Below, piece by piece: positions 16,681 to 23,670 of a stretch of DNA of 23,670 nt (positions within the stretch are counted from its first letter, which is position 1; each line of letters begins with the position of its first letter). The DNA is from Candidatus Pelearchaeum sp. (lineage in GTDB: Archaea; Thermoproteota; Nitrososphaeria_A; Caldarchaeales; Caldarchaeaceae): NCBI GenBank assembly GCA_015520425.1, contig WAQC01000063.1:1-23670 (forward strand), in the 5' to 3' direction. The notes beneath the pieces are model-generated. The model searched no databases and had not been told where the DNA came from. It worked only from the letters and a program-made list of their open reading frames with translations. The position numbers and the translations under genes are program-made.

Positions 16681-16704
16681 ATGAGAGTTTCTGTGGGTTG
16701 CTGT

Positions 16705-17661
16705 ATGCGTTGGAACGTGGATGTGAGGACGTTTAGGGAGTGGGCTGAGCGTAAAGATAAGTCGCCTACCCCCAAGTTGATGAGTCTTGACGAGGCGGTT
16801 AAGAGGTTTCTGAGGAACGGCGCGGTCGTGGCTATAGGTGGCTGCCTCTACTCAAGAACACCAATGGCGGCGGTGCATGAAATAATCAGACAGGGGTTTA
16901 GGGAGCTGACTATAGTAAGAAACCTAGCAGGCTTTGAAACAGACCTGCTCCTCGTTTCAGGCTGTCTCAGGCGCCTCATCACAAGTTGGTGCAGCCCAGG
17001 CTACGCGTGGGGCATGTCTAGGGTTCTCCGCCACTATGTAGAGAATGCGCTCGCCGAGTTTGAGGAATGGAGCCATCTCGGCATAGGGCTTAGACTCAAG
17101 GCAGCTGCCATGGGCGTGCCGTTTCTACCAACATTCTCCATGCTGGGCTCAAGCATCATGGAGAGGCTGGGAATCGCTGAGATGACGTGCCCCTACTCTG
17201 GCGAGAAGCTAGCCTTAGTTCCCGCTCTCTATCCCGATGTCGCCATAATACACGCCAACAGAGCAGATGCCTATGGGAACATTCAGATTGACGGCTATAC
17301 GCACATGGATAAGGACATGGCTCAGGCTGCCAGGCATGTAATAGCAACCGTTGAGGAAGTCGTTGATGGTGATGAGATTAGGCGTTCAGCGGAGAGGACT
17401 ATAATACCCTTCTTCTGCGTTGACGCTGTTGTTGAGCTACCCTTCGGCGCGTATCCCTCGGAGTGCTGGGGAAGATACGAGGCTGATTTCAGCCACATAG
17501 CCAGCTACCAACAACGCGTGGATGAAAGAGGTATAGAAGGCGCTAGAAGCTATGTTTCCGAAAACATCACTGGCGTGTCTTCGTTTATGGAGTTTCTCTC
17601 AAAGGTTGGAGTTGAGCAGCTCCTTGGTAGGGTGAGGGCGTTTAGGAATGTTGTCGCATGA
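16705..17661 (+). CDS. CoA-transferase subunit A (glutaconate CoA-transferase/IpdA-like)
   Basis: The protein has 318 residues from ATG 16705; ATG 16681 would add eight. It is a family I CoA-transferase alpha subunit: SLDEAVKRFLRNGAVVAIGG opens the fold. LIIIxAxxADxxGN-like sequence appears as VAIIHANRADAYGNIQIDG, typical of the GctA/IpdA branch. It works as a heterodimer with the subunit B encoded downstream, whose ATG overlaps its end by 14 bases. The reaction moves CoA between carboxylic acids (glutaconate, 3-oxoacids). Close relatives instead open rings of CoA-linked intermediates, as IpdAB does in steroid catabolism. The following molybdenum hydroxylase suggests an aromatic or heterocyclic acid pathway; the substrate is not determinable. 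Confidence 0.85.
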   Translation: MRWNVDVRTFREWAERKDKSPTPKLMSLDEAVKRFLRNGAVVAIGGCLYSRTPMAAVHEIIRQGFRELTIVRNLAGFETDLLLVSGCLRRLITSWCSPGYAWGMSRVLRHYVENALAEFEEWSHLGIGLRLKAAAMGVPFLPTFSMLGSSIMERLGIAEMTCPYSGEKLALVPALYPDVAIIHANRADAYGNIQIDGYTHMDKDMAQAARHVIATVEEVVDGDEIRRSAERTIIPFFCVDAVVELPFGAYPSECWGRYEADFSHIASYQQRVDERGIEGARSYVSENITGVSSFMEFLSKVGVEQLLGRVRAFRNVVA

Positions 17662-18424
17662 GAGGAACTTTACACGCTCAGAGCTCCTGGCGGTTATGAC
17701 GGCGCGTATGCTTGAGGATGGTAAAACAATCTTCGTTGGCGTGGGCCTCCCCATGCTGGCGGCCGCTCTAGCGCAGCGCCTCCATGCTCCGAATATAACG
17801 ATAATATTTGAGGGCGGAGTAATAGCGCCTGAAATCAAGCCAGGGATGCTGCCTCTCTCAACAAACGAGGTGAGGGCAGCTAGGAAGGCCGTGATGCTCC
17901 CCAGCATAGATGATGTTTTCTTCTACCAGCAGCGCGGGTATATAGACTATGGGATACTGGGAGCTGCGCAGATAGATAAGTATGGAAACATAAACACGTC
18001 AGTTATAGGTGATTATGAGAAGCCTAGGGTTCGCTTACCTGGAAGCGGCGGGGCAAACGACATAGCATCCACCTGCTCCAGAGTTATAGTATCCACGTTC
18101 CACGAGAAGCGGCGCTTCGTTGAGCGTGTGGATTTCATAACAAGCCCAGGCTACTTACACGGCGGAAACACTAGGCGGGAAGCTGGGCTAATCTTCGGAG
18201 GACCCTACAAGGTTGTTACAGACCTAGCTATAATGGGCTTTGATGAAGAGAGTAAGGCTATGAGGGTTGAGGCTGTTTATCGTGGAGTAAGGATAGAAGA
18301 GGTTTTGGAGAATATGGGTTTCAGGCCGATAATACCTGATGAGGTTGGAGAGATAGAGCCCCCAACCGATGAGGAGCTAAAGATACTCCGCAGCATAGAC
18401 CCTGATAGGGTTATGCTGCGGTGA
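17648..18424 (+). CDS. CoA-transferase subunit B (glutaconate CoA-transferase/IpdB-like)
   Basis: The protein has 258 residues. IIFEGGVIAPEI carries Glu55 in an EGG motif, the position of the catalytic glutamate of Acidaminococcus glutaconate CoA-transferase (GctB). That supports true CoA-transfer chemistry over the hydrolase-like IpdAB variant, but does not prove it. YIDYGILGAAQIDKYGNINTS and RLPGSGGANDIAS are conserved fold motifs. Its ATG at 17648 lies inside the end of subunit A, behind a purine-rich GGGTGAGGG, so the two are translationally coupled. The next gene has its own TATA-like element. Confidence 0.87.
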   Translation: MLSHERNFTRSELLAVMTARMLEDGKTIFVGVGLPMLAAALAQRLHAPNITIIFEGGVIAPEIKPGMLPLSTNEVRAARKAVMLPSIDDVFFYQQRGYIDYGILGAAQIDKYGNINTSVIGDYEKPRVRLPGSGGANDIASTCSRVIVSTFHEKRRFVERVDFITSPGYLHGGNTRREAGLIFGGPYKVVTDLAIMGFDEESKAMRVEAVYRGVRIEEVLENMGFRPIIPDEVGEIEPPTDEELKILRSIDPDRVMLR

Positions 18425-18433
18425 AAAGGATAA

Positions 18434-18446
18434 TTTGTTATAATTA
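18434..18446 (+). promoter_or_regulatory. TATA box for the molybdenum hydroxylase gene
   Basis: TTTGTTATAATTA is centred about 28 bases before the ATG at 18469 but only about 13 before the ATG at 18454. This supports 18469 as the start and a leaderless message. Confidence 0.5.
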
Positions 18447-18468
18447 GGCTGCTATGTGTGGTTTTGGA

Positions 18469-20844
18469 ATGCTTGCGCAGAAAGAGCTGGAGGTAACACG
18501 GTTTGTGGGCAGGGCTATAAAGCGCCTGGAAGACCCGCGGTTCATAACGGGCTCCGCAAAGTTTGTGAGCGATGTGAGGCTTCCCAACTTATGTTACATG
18601 GCTATACTCCGAAGCAGCTTTGCTCATGCCTACATAAGGAGGATAGACGCTTCTGATGCTTTGAGATGTAGGGGTGTAGTTGGGGTTCTAACGGGCGAGG
18701 ACGTGAGAAGGCTTGCGAACCCGATTTACGTGTGGTGGACTGCTAAGGGTATGAAGACGGCAGACGTGTATTGCCTGGCCGTTGATAAGGTGCGATACGT
18801 GGGGGAGCCCATCGCGGCGGTTGTAGCTGTTGATGAAGCATCAGCCAAGGACGCGCTAGAGAGAATAGTGGTTGACTATGAGCCGATTAAACCCGTTGTG
18901 TCTATTGATGATGCCCTAAACCCCAGCTCGCCGCTCATTTATGAAGAGTGGGGCGATAACATAATGCTGGAATACATGCTGGAGGGCGGTGATGCTGAGT
19001 CAGCGTTTAGACAGGCAGACCACGTATTTGAGGAGAGGATAAGCAGCCATAGGTATTGCGGCGCTCCTATAGAGACACGCTGCTACATAGCCAGCTACAG
19101 CCCACCCTATCTAGATGTATGGGCAGCGACTCAACAACCGCACCAGACCAGAACAGTTATTGCGAGAACTCTCAACATTCCAGAGAATTATGTTAGGGTT
19201 TCAGTCCCAGCTCTGGGCGGCGGCTTCGGGCCTAAGCAACCAACCTACCATGAGGAGGTGCTAGTCCCGCTCGCAGCCATGAGATTTGGCGTGCCAGTGA
19301 AATATGTTGAAGAGCGGCGCGAGAATCTAACGAGCATGCACCAGGCTCGCGAGCAGGTTCATGACATTAAAGTGGCTGTTAGACGTGATGGAGTTATACT
19401 TGCTGTTGATGATGTGATAACAGCTAATCTGGGCGCTTACCTACCCACATGCGGGCCAGGCTCGGTGATAATAGCTGGCAAGACGATAACAGGTTGTTAT
19501 AAAATACGGAACTGCCGAGTCAGGATAATAGGGGTGGCAACAAACAAACCGCCATATGGTGCGTATAGGGGATACGGGAAGGATGCTGGGAACTTCGTTA
19601 TTGAGAGGATGATTGACATAATAGCTGATGAGCTGGGCATGAGCCCAGTTGAGGTTCGTCTGAGAAATATTATCAGGCCAGAAGACCTCCCATACAGGTC
19701 TTTCAGCGGCGCTCTCTACGATAGCGGCGACTATCCCTCTGTGTTGATGAAGGCCCTTGAGCTTATACAGTATGATGAGGTGAGCGGAACATCAGGCGGG
19801 GAGAACAGGCTCATAGGAGTTGGCGTCTCACTCACCATAGAGCCTACAGCATCACACTACCCAGGGGCGTATATGCTGGGATATGAAGGCGCGAGCATCA
19901 GAGTTGAGCCCTCAGGCGAGATTACCGTAGCGGTAGGCTCCGCCCCCATGGGAACTGGCCACGAGACGTTTGTGGCGCAGGTAGTTGCGGATGAGCTGGG
20001 GCTGGACGACGTAAGTAAGGTGCGGGTTATTGAGGGGGAGACAAGCGCCACACCATTCGGATTTGGAAGCTGGGCCAGCAGAACCGCAATCCTAACAGGA
20101 AACGCAGCACTACTCGCGGCGCGCAAGCTTAAGACAAAGCTGCTGAAAATAGCAGCATCAACATTAGGCGAAGATGAGACCAGGCTCAGAATCGTTGGAG
20201 GCGTCATAACAAGCGAGGACAACCCCTCTAAGCGTATATCAATAGAGGAGATAGCCAGCATGGTCTATTCATGTAAGCCAACGCCTCCGCCGCCAGCGAT
20301 TGAGCCTGGGCTTGAGGAGACAGCGTTCTTCTTCCCAGACAATATAGAATCAATAGACCAGCCTGGCGGTGGGAGGAACACCTACGCGGCTTACTCCAAC
20401 TCCGCTCACGCGGCCGTGGTTGAGGTTGACGCCGAGACTGGCGTGGTCAAGGTCTTGAAGTATGTTGTGGTAACTGACTGTGGGAGGGTTATCAACCCAC
20501 TCATAGTGGAGGGGCAGATTGTCGGAGGTGTAATCCAGGGGATAGGCGGCGTATTATACGAGGAGAACACCTACAACAGCGATGGCCAGCCTCAAGCTAC
20601 GACATTCATGGACTACCTCATACCATCAAGCATGGAAGCGCCGCAGGTGGTTGTCCAACTACGCGAGTCCCCATCCCCTTATAACCCCCTAGGCGTCAAG
20701 GGCGTTGGCGAAGGACCAATAGAGGGGGTTCCAGCCACGATAGCCAACGCTGTGGAGAACGCGCTCAAGAAGTATGGGGTTAGGATAACATCGCTTCCCC
20801 TCAAGCCTGAAAAGATTTGGGAAATGATTAGAAGGAGTGGATGA
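18469..20844 (+). CDS. Xanthine dehydrogenase/CoxL-family molybdopterin-binding hydroxylase subunit
   Basis: It has 791 residues from ATG 18469 (796 from 18454; numbering below uses 18454). The N-terminal a/b hammerhead domain spans about 15-145, including RFVGRAIKRLEDPRFITG and VRYVGEPIAAVVA. The Mo-cofactor domain has GGGFG at 255-259, the active-site loop AYRGYGKDAG from 370, QGIGG near 695-699, and catalytic-base E753 in VKGVGEGP. The loop lacks the AYRCSFR of form I CO dehydrogenase, so it is not an aerobic CODH. Related enzymes hydroxylate purines, aldehydes, nicotinate or benzoyl-CoA compounds. The FeS and FAD partner subunits are not encoded anywhere in the window. It follows the CoA-transferase pair and overlaps the convergent LLM gene by 17 bases. 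Confidence 0.9.
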   Translation: MLAQKELEVTRFVGRAIKRLEDPRFITGSAKFVSDVRLPNLCYMAILRSSFAHAYIRRIDASDALRCRGVVGVLTGEDVRRLANPIYVWWTAKGMKTADVYCLAVDKVRYVGEPIAAVVAVDEASAKDALERIVVDYEPIKPVVSIDDALNPSSPLIYEEWGDNIMLEYMLEGGDAESAFRQADHVFEERISSHRYCGAPIETRCYIASYSPPYLDVWAATQQPHQTRTVIARTLNIPENYVRVSVPALGGGFGPKQPTYHEEVLVPLAAMRFGVPVKYVEERRENLTSMHQAREQVHDIKVAVRRDGVILAVDDVITANLGAYLPTCGPGSVIIAGKTITGCYKIRNCRVRIIGVATNKPPYGAYRGYGKDAGNFVIERMIDIIADELGMSPVEVRLRNIIRPEDLPYRSFSGALYDSGDYPSVLMKALELIQYDEVSGTSGGENRLIGVGVSLTIEPTASHYPGAYMLGYEGASIRVEPSGEITVAVGSAPMGTGHETFVAQVVADELGLDDVSKVRVIEGETSATPFGFGSWASRTAILTGNAALLAARKLKTKLLKIAASTLGEDETRLRIVGGVITSEDNPSKRISIEEIASMVYSCKPTPPPPAIEPGLEETAFFFPDNIESIDQPGGGRNTYAAYSNSAHAAVVEVDAETGVVKVLKYVVVTDCGRVINPLIVEGQIVGGVIQGIGGVLYEENTYNSDGQPQATTFMDYLIPSSMEAPQVVVQLRESPSPYNPLGVKGVGEGPIEGVPATIANAVENALKKYGVRITSLPLKPEKIWEMIRRSG

Positions 20845-21778
20845 CGCTATCGCTCAGCTCTCTTACCTTCTCTTTTATCTCGGAAACGTTGTTGAATGCT
20901 GGCATTAGCACGAGCTCTTTAGCGCCTGCTCTCGCGAACTGCTCCGCATACTCAACGCATTCGCGGGCTGAGCCTGTAAGCGCGCTTTCCACGGAAGCCT
21001 CGCTCCAAGGCGGGAGGTCGCAGTACCGCTCAACAAACTTGGAAACGGCTTCCAGCCCTGAGCGCCTATCCCTCGCCACCAGCGCAGGTATCATAACACA
21101 GTTTGAGAGCTTAGACTCGTCCCTACCACTCTGCCGCGCATAGCTAAGTATCTTCTCCCAGCTTCTCCTAAAGCTCTCAGGCGTGTAGAAATATGATACC
21201 CACCCATCAGCAATCCTGCCTATACGTGAGAGAGCCCTCTCCACGTAGCCGCCCATCCATATAGGCGGGTGAGGCTTCTGAACAGGCTTCGGCTCCAGCC
21301 TAACATTACTAAACTCGTAAGAACCATACCTACCGCTCACGCTCTCCTCACTCCACAGCCTCTTAAGAATCTCAACATTGGTCTCTAGTATCTCACCACG
21401 CTTACTGAATGGAACTCCACAAGCCCTAAACTCGCGCTCATACCAGCCAGCAGCAACCCCAAAAACGATACGCCCATTACTAAGATGGTCAAGAGCCGCA
21501 ACCTGCTTGGCAACAACAACTGGATTGCGCAGAGCGAGGAGAAAGACACCCGTGCCAAGCCTCACACGCTCAGTATGAGCCGCCACAGCCGACAAGACAA
21601 TCAAGGACTCATGTATCGGGTAGAAGCGTTTGCTGCCGAGTATTATATGGTCCCACACCCACACCGAGCTGAAGCCCAGCTCCTCAGCAAGCCGCGCCAC
21701 ATCTATCAAGTCCCTAAACGATATACCCTCGCCAGCAGCTACATAGTTCTGCAACGCAACGCCAAACCTAACCCCCAA
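20828..21778 (-). CDS. LLM-class flavin/F420-dependent oxidoreductase
   Basis: This 316-residue luciferase-like TIM barrel has the usual opening (LIDVARLAEELGFSSVWVWDHI), the LGTGVFLLALRNPVVVAKQVAALDHLSNGRIVFGVAAGWYE core, and HPPIWMGGY in the second half. In archaea such enzymes use F420 or FMN in oxidation or monooxygenation of small molecules. The start is TTG at 21778 with GGAG two bases upstream; no ATG or GTG fits better. It lies 21 bases after the M20 gene, so the two form an operon. Its 3' end overlaps the Mo-hydroxylase coding end by 17 bases. The substrate is unknown. Confidence 0.88.
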   Translation of the reverse strand: MGVRFGVALQNYVAAGEGISFRDLIDVARLAEELGFSSVWVWDHIILGSKRFYPIHESLIVLSAVAAHTERVRLGTGVFLLALRNPVVVAKQVAALDHLSNGRIVFGVAAGWYEREFRACGVPFSKRGEILETNVEILKRLWSEESVSGRYGSYEFSNVRLEPKPVQKPHPPIWMGGYVERALSRIGRIADGWVSYFYTPESFRRSWEKILSYARQSGRDESKLSNCVMIPALVARDRRSGLEAVSKFVERYCDLPPWSEASVESALTGSARECVEYAEQFARAGAKELVLMPAFNNVSEIKEKVRELSDSVIHSF

Positions 21779-21799
21779 ACTCCTAACACCCGCCTTCCC

Positions 21800-23068
21800 C
21801 TAATCGTAGCCACACCAGTCTAAAATAGCTAAAGCCATTATCTTGGTAGCGGTTATCAAGTCATCAACCATAACATGCTCATTAACAGCGTGCATCTGCT
21901 CAGTAAGCCCAGGCCCGAAAATCACCGTAGGCGTCTCCCCATACTTGTTGAGAAACCTAGTATCAGCAGCGCCTAGGCGGCCGCTTATGACTGGCTCCCG
22001 CCCCACAACCTCCCTATACGCGTTTGAGAGAGTCTTGACTATGGGATGGCTTACAGGTATCTCCGAAGGCTCGGCGAAATAGCCAGCAAACCTAACCTCT
22101 GGCGGGTGGTTTCTCATCCATGGGTCTGCTGCCGCGACTCTCGCTATATGCTCGCGGAATCTCCGCTTTACTTCATCGGAATCCTCGCCTGGGACCGTTG
22201 CTATGCTTCCCTTTAGACGACACGTATCGGGGAAAGCGCTGGGATAGGAGCCAGCCTCAAAAACCCCAACCATACATGGAATAGCCTCGCGTATGTCTGG
22301 GTATAGGGGATGGCTAACTTCACCCAGCCGTATCTCCTCAAAATCCTCCACCGCCCTGACTATCTTATACCCCTTATGAATCGCGTTAACGCCCTCCCAC
22401 CTCCTCTGAATACCAGCAGGCTTACCACGGACATCTATCTCAAACCAAATCCGCCCTATACACGCTGGCTGTATCTTCATACTGCTCGTCTCAGCGCTTA
22501 TCCCAGCGTCAGCCCTATAGCCACGTAATATGGCTGCGAGAGTCCCATTACCGCTAAGCTCCTCATCAACCGTATACTCAAGTATTACATCGCCTTTGAG
22601 CCTGATTCCAGACTTGATTATGGCAGCCATAGCCATGGTATAGGCTGCCAGCCCCGCCTTCATATCGGAAGAGCCGCGACCATAAAGCCTACCCTCACTA
22701 ACCTCACCAGACCAGGGAGGATAAACCCACGCATCCTCGGGCCCTGGCGGTATGACATCCACATGCCCGTTGAACAGAAGCGACCTACCACCACCAGAGC
22801 CGCGATAAACACCAACAACGTTAGGCCTTCCCGAATAATCCCGCTCAACAGGAACAAACCCAGGATGCCCGCGAAGCTCCTCCAAACTAGGCTCCCAAAC
22901 ATCCACAAACAATCCCAGCTCGCTCCTCAGATAATCAGCCAAAAACCCCTGAACAACACCCTCATCACCAGTAACGCTGGGAAACGAAACCAAACGCCTA
23001 AGAAAGTCAACAACCTCGCCGCGATGCTTCTCAATAAACCCTATGACAGCATCTCTAGCTGCGCTCAT
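21800..23068 (-). CDS. M20-family metallohydrolase (ArgE/DapE/carboxypeptidase G2/carbamoylase type)
   Basis: It has 422 residues from ATG 23068. Zinc ligands are H102 (with D104) in GHVDVIP, D135 in SSDMKAG, E170 in VDEE, E193 in SAETS and H393 in MHAVNEH; the general base is E169. A dimerisation domain is inserted between about 203 and 318. The family cleaves N-acyl, N-carbamoyl or peptide bonds of amino acids. ATG 23068 is chosen over the in-frame TTG 23083 because a TATA-like AAATTTATCC is centred 30 bases before it. With a hydantoinase-type operon in the same window, an N-carbamoyl or N-acyl amino acid hydrolase role is attractive but unproven. It is followed at once by the LLM oxidoreductase gene. 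Confidence 0.88.
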   Translation of the reverse strand: MSAARDAVIGFIEKHRGEVVDFLRRLVSFPSVTGDEGVVQGFLADYLRSELGLFVDVWEPSLEELRGHPGFVPVERDYSGRPNVVGVYRGSGGGRSLLFNGHVDVIPPGPEDAWVYPPWSGEVSEGRLYGRGSSDMKAGLAAYTMAMAAIIKSGIRLKGDVILEYTVDEELSGNGTLAAILRGYRADAGISAETSSMKIQPACIGRIWFEIDVRGKPAGIQRRWEGVNAIHKGYKIVRAVEDFEEIRLGEVSHPLYPDIREAIPCMVGVFEAGSYPSAFPDTCRLKGSIATVPGEDSDEVKRRFREHIARVAAADPWMRNHPPEVRFAGYFAEPSEIPVSHPIVKTLSNAYREVVGREPVISGRLGAADTRFLNKYGETPTVIFGPGLTEQMHAVNEHVMVDDLITATKIMALAILDWCGYD

Positions 23069-23092
23069 GATTCTAGGAAGCAACGTGGTGGC

Positions 23093-23102
23093 GGATAAAT
23101 TT
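23093..23102 (-). promoter_or_regulatory. TATA-like element for the M20-LLM operon
   Basis: On the minus strand the sequence reads AAATTTATCC, lying between the RidA stop and the M20 start and centred 30 bases before ATG 23068. It would let the M20 and LLM genes be transcribed without RidA. Confidence 0.4.
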
Positions 23103-23105
23103 TCA

Positions 23106-23492
23106 TCAGGGGATTAACGCGACGACCTCAATCTCAACCTTTACATCATTCCAGAGCCTAGCCACCTGCACCGTTGTCCTAGCTGGGAAGTTAGGCCCCA
23201 TATACTCCCTATAGACCTCATTCATCCCCTCGTAATCCTTCATGTCGGATAGATAGACGGTTGCCTTAATCACATTATCCAGCGAGGAGCCAGCATCCTC
23301 AAGCACCGCCTTAAGATTCTCCAACACAACCCTAGTCTGCTCCCTTATATCGCCCCTAACAACCTCACCACTCCCAGGGTCTACGGGAACAGCACCATAA
23401 GTCCAGACCAAATTACCAACCCTAACAGCCTGGGAAAGCGGAAGACCAAGCTCAGCAGCCCCACCAGACCTAACAACCTCCTTCTTAACCAC
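23106..23492 (-). CDS. ridA: RidA/YjgF-family reactive enamine/imine deaminase
   Basis: It has 128 residues from GTG 23492, exactly family length. The conserved C-terminal block FPARTTVQVARL...VKVEIEVVA contains the key arginine (PAR) that binds the substrate carboxylate in E. coli RidA, and GDIREQTRVVLENLKAVLEDAGSSLDNVIKATVYL is standard. The tyrosine of the usual PYxQ segment is leucine here (LPLSQA). The frame stays open to an ATG at 23540 and would add a hydrophobic 16-residue start. That stretch is translated promoter: the TATA box at 23514-23525 lies 27-28 bases before the GTG. It clears reactive enamines/imines made by PLP or flavin enzymes, or serves a catabolic deaminase step here. 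Confidence 0.9.
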   Translation of the reverse strand: MVKKEVVRSGGAAELGLPLSQAVRVGNLVWTYGAVPVDPGSGEVVRGDIREQTRVVLENLKAVLEDAGSSLDNVIKATVYLSDMKDYEGMNEVYREYMGPNFPARTTVQVARLWNDVKVEIEVVALIP

Positions 23493-23513
23493 AAACCACA
23501 CCAACAATAACCC

Positions 23514-23525
23514 AATAAATAAAAG
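23514..23525 (-). promoter_or_regulatory. TATA box for ridA
   Basis: CTTTTATTTATT on the minus strand is centred 27-28 bases before GTG 23492. It fits leaderless transcription and rules against the longer ATG 23540 start. It lies only about 40 bases from the last CRISPR repeat. Confidence 0.6.
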
Positions 23526-23563
23526 TTTAGTTATCACCACAGCCCCCCGTCAACAATCGTAAG

Positions 23564-23670
23564 CTTTCAATTCTCTTTTTGAGATTCTTGGGACTGAGGT
23601 TGCGGATATGAAGCTGACTATAACCTTTCAATTCTCTTTTTGAGATTCTGAAAACAGACAGCATATTAAC
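23564..23670 (-). CRISPR. End of a CRISPR array: two repeats and one full spacer, array continues past the window
   Basis: Identical 25-base units occupy 23564-23588 and 23625-23649 (61-base period), beginning CTTTCAATTC and ending TTTGAGATTC plus T. The spacer between them is 36 bases, and a second spacer starts at 23650. On the minus strand the repeat ends in ATTGAAAG, the 8-base 5' handle of many archaeal type I and III crRNAs. It also holds a short inverted repeat (TCTC, five-base loop, GAGA). The array would therefore be transcribed leftward, with the leader to the right outside the window, and 23564-23588 is the oldest, leader-distal repeat. No cas gene is in the window. Only two copies are visible, but the handle, period and palindrome make chance unlikely. 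Confidence 0.85.

Noticed and set aside
16681..16704. Eight-residue N-terminal extension of CoA-transferase A from ATG 16681
   Set aside because: The TATA-like element directly abuts this ATG and fits the ATG at 16705 instead. The extension shows no family similarity, though it cannot be fully excluded.
18454..20844. Aerobic carbon monoxide dehydrogenase large subunit (CoxL)
   Set aside because: The active-site loop is AYRGYGKD rather than AYRCSFR, and no coxS or coxM gene is present.
23493..23540. Hydrophobic N-terminal extension that would make RidA a membrane protein
   Set aside because: RidA homology begins at GTG 23492, and a TATA box sits inside the extension at the right distance. 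The extension is promoter DNA.
23564..23670. CRISPR-Cas defence island
   Set aside because: Only the array edge is in view; no cas, toxin-antitoxin, restriction or integrase gene is found.

Overview
The window is a dense stretch of archaeal chromosome from a thermophile-like TACK lineage (Crenarchaeota, Korarchaeota or Aigarchaeota type). The evidence is a FEN1 flap endonuclease, ribosomal protein L13e, TATA boxes about 27-30 bases before many starts with no room for a leader, frequent TTG/GTG starts, an F420/LLM-type oxidoreductase, and a CRISPR repeat whose transcript would end in the ATTGAAAG handle. Twenty protein genes and one array edge are supported. There is no tRNA, rRNA, transposase or gene-free stretch over 300 bases.

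Left (1-2845): the 3' part of a SAF-domain homoserine-dehydrogenase-like oxidoreductase, then a leaderless acetolactate-synthase-type TPP enzyme. Centre-left (2852-12257): a minus-strand operon running from about 10750 to 2852. Its order is substrate-binding protein, two LivH/LivM permeases, a creatininase-family amidohydrolase, HyuB and HyuA. The two LivG/LivF ATPases are divergent on the plus strand from a shared AT-rich promoter. I read this as a complete import system coupled to ATP-dependent ring opening of a small cyclic amide; the substrate is unknown.

Middle (12261-16620): an E1-alpha subunit of a 2-oxoacid dehydrogenase with no E1-beta next to it, a CPBP membrane protease, an uncharacterised surface protein with a signal peptide, beta-rich head, coiled-coil stalk and C-terminal membrane anchor, then FEN1 and L13e back to back.

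Right (16705-23492): a two-subunit CoA-transferase, a lone molybdopterin hydroxylase large subunit, and on the minus strand RidA, an M20 amidohydrolase and an LLM flavin/F420 oxidoreductase. These are catabolic enzymes for nitrogen-containing or CoA-activated small molecules. The window ends in two CRISPR repeats, probably the leader-distal end of an array that continues to the right.

The most unusual sequence-level signal is a mosaic of short blocks in which the plus strand switches sharply between G+T-rich and A+C-rich, inside genes and regardless of gene orientation.
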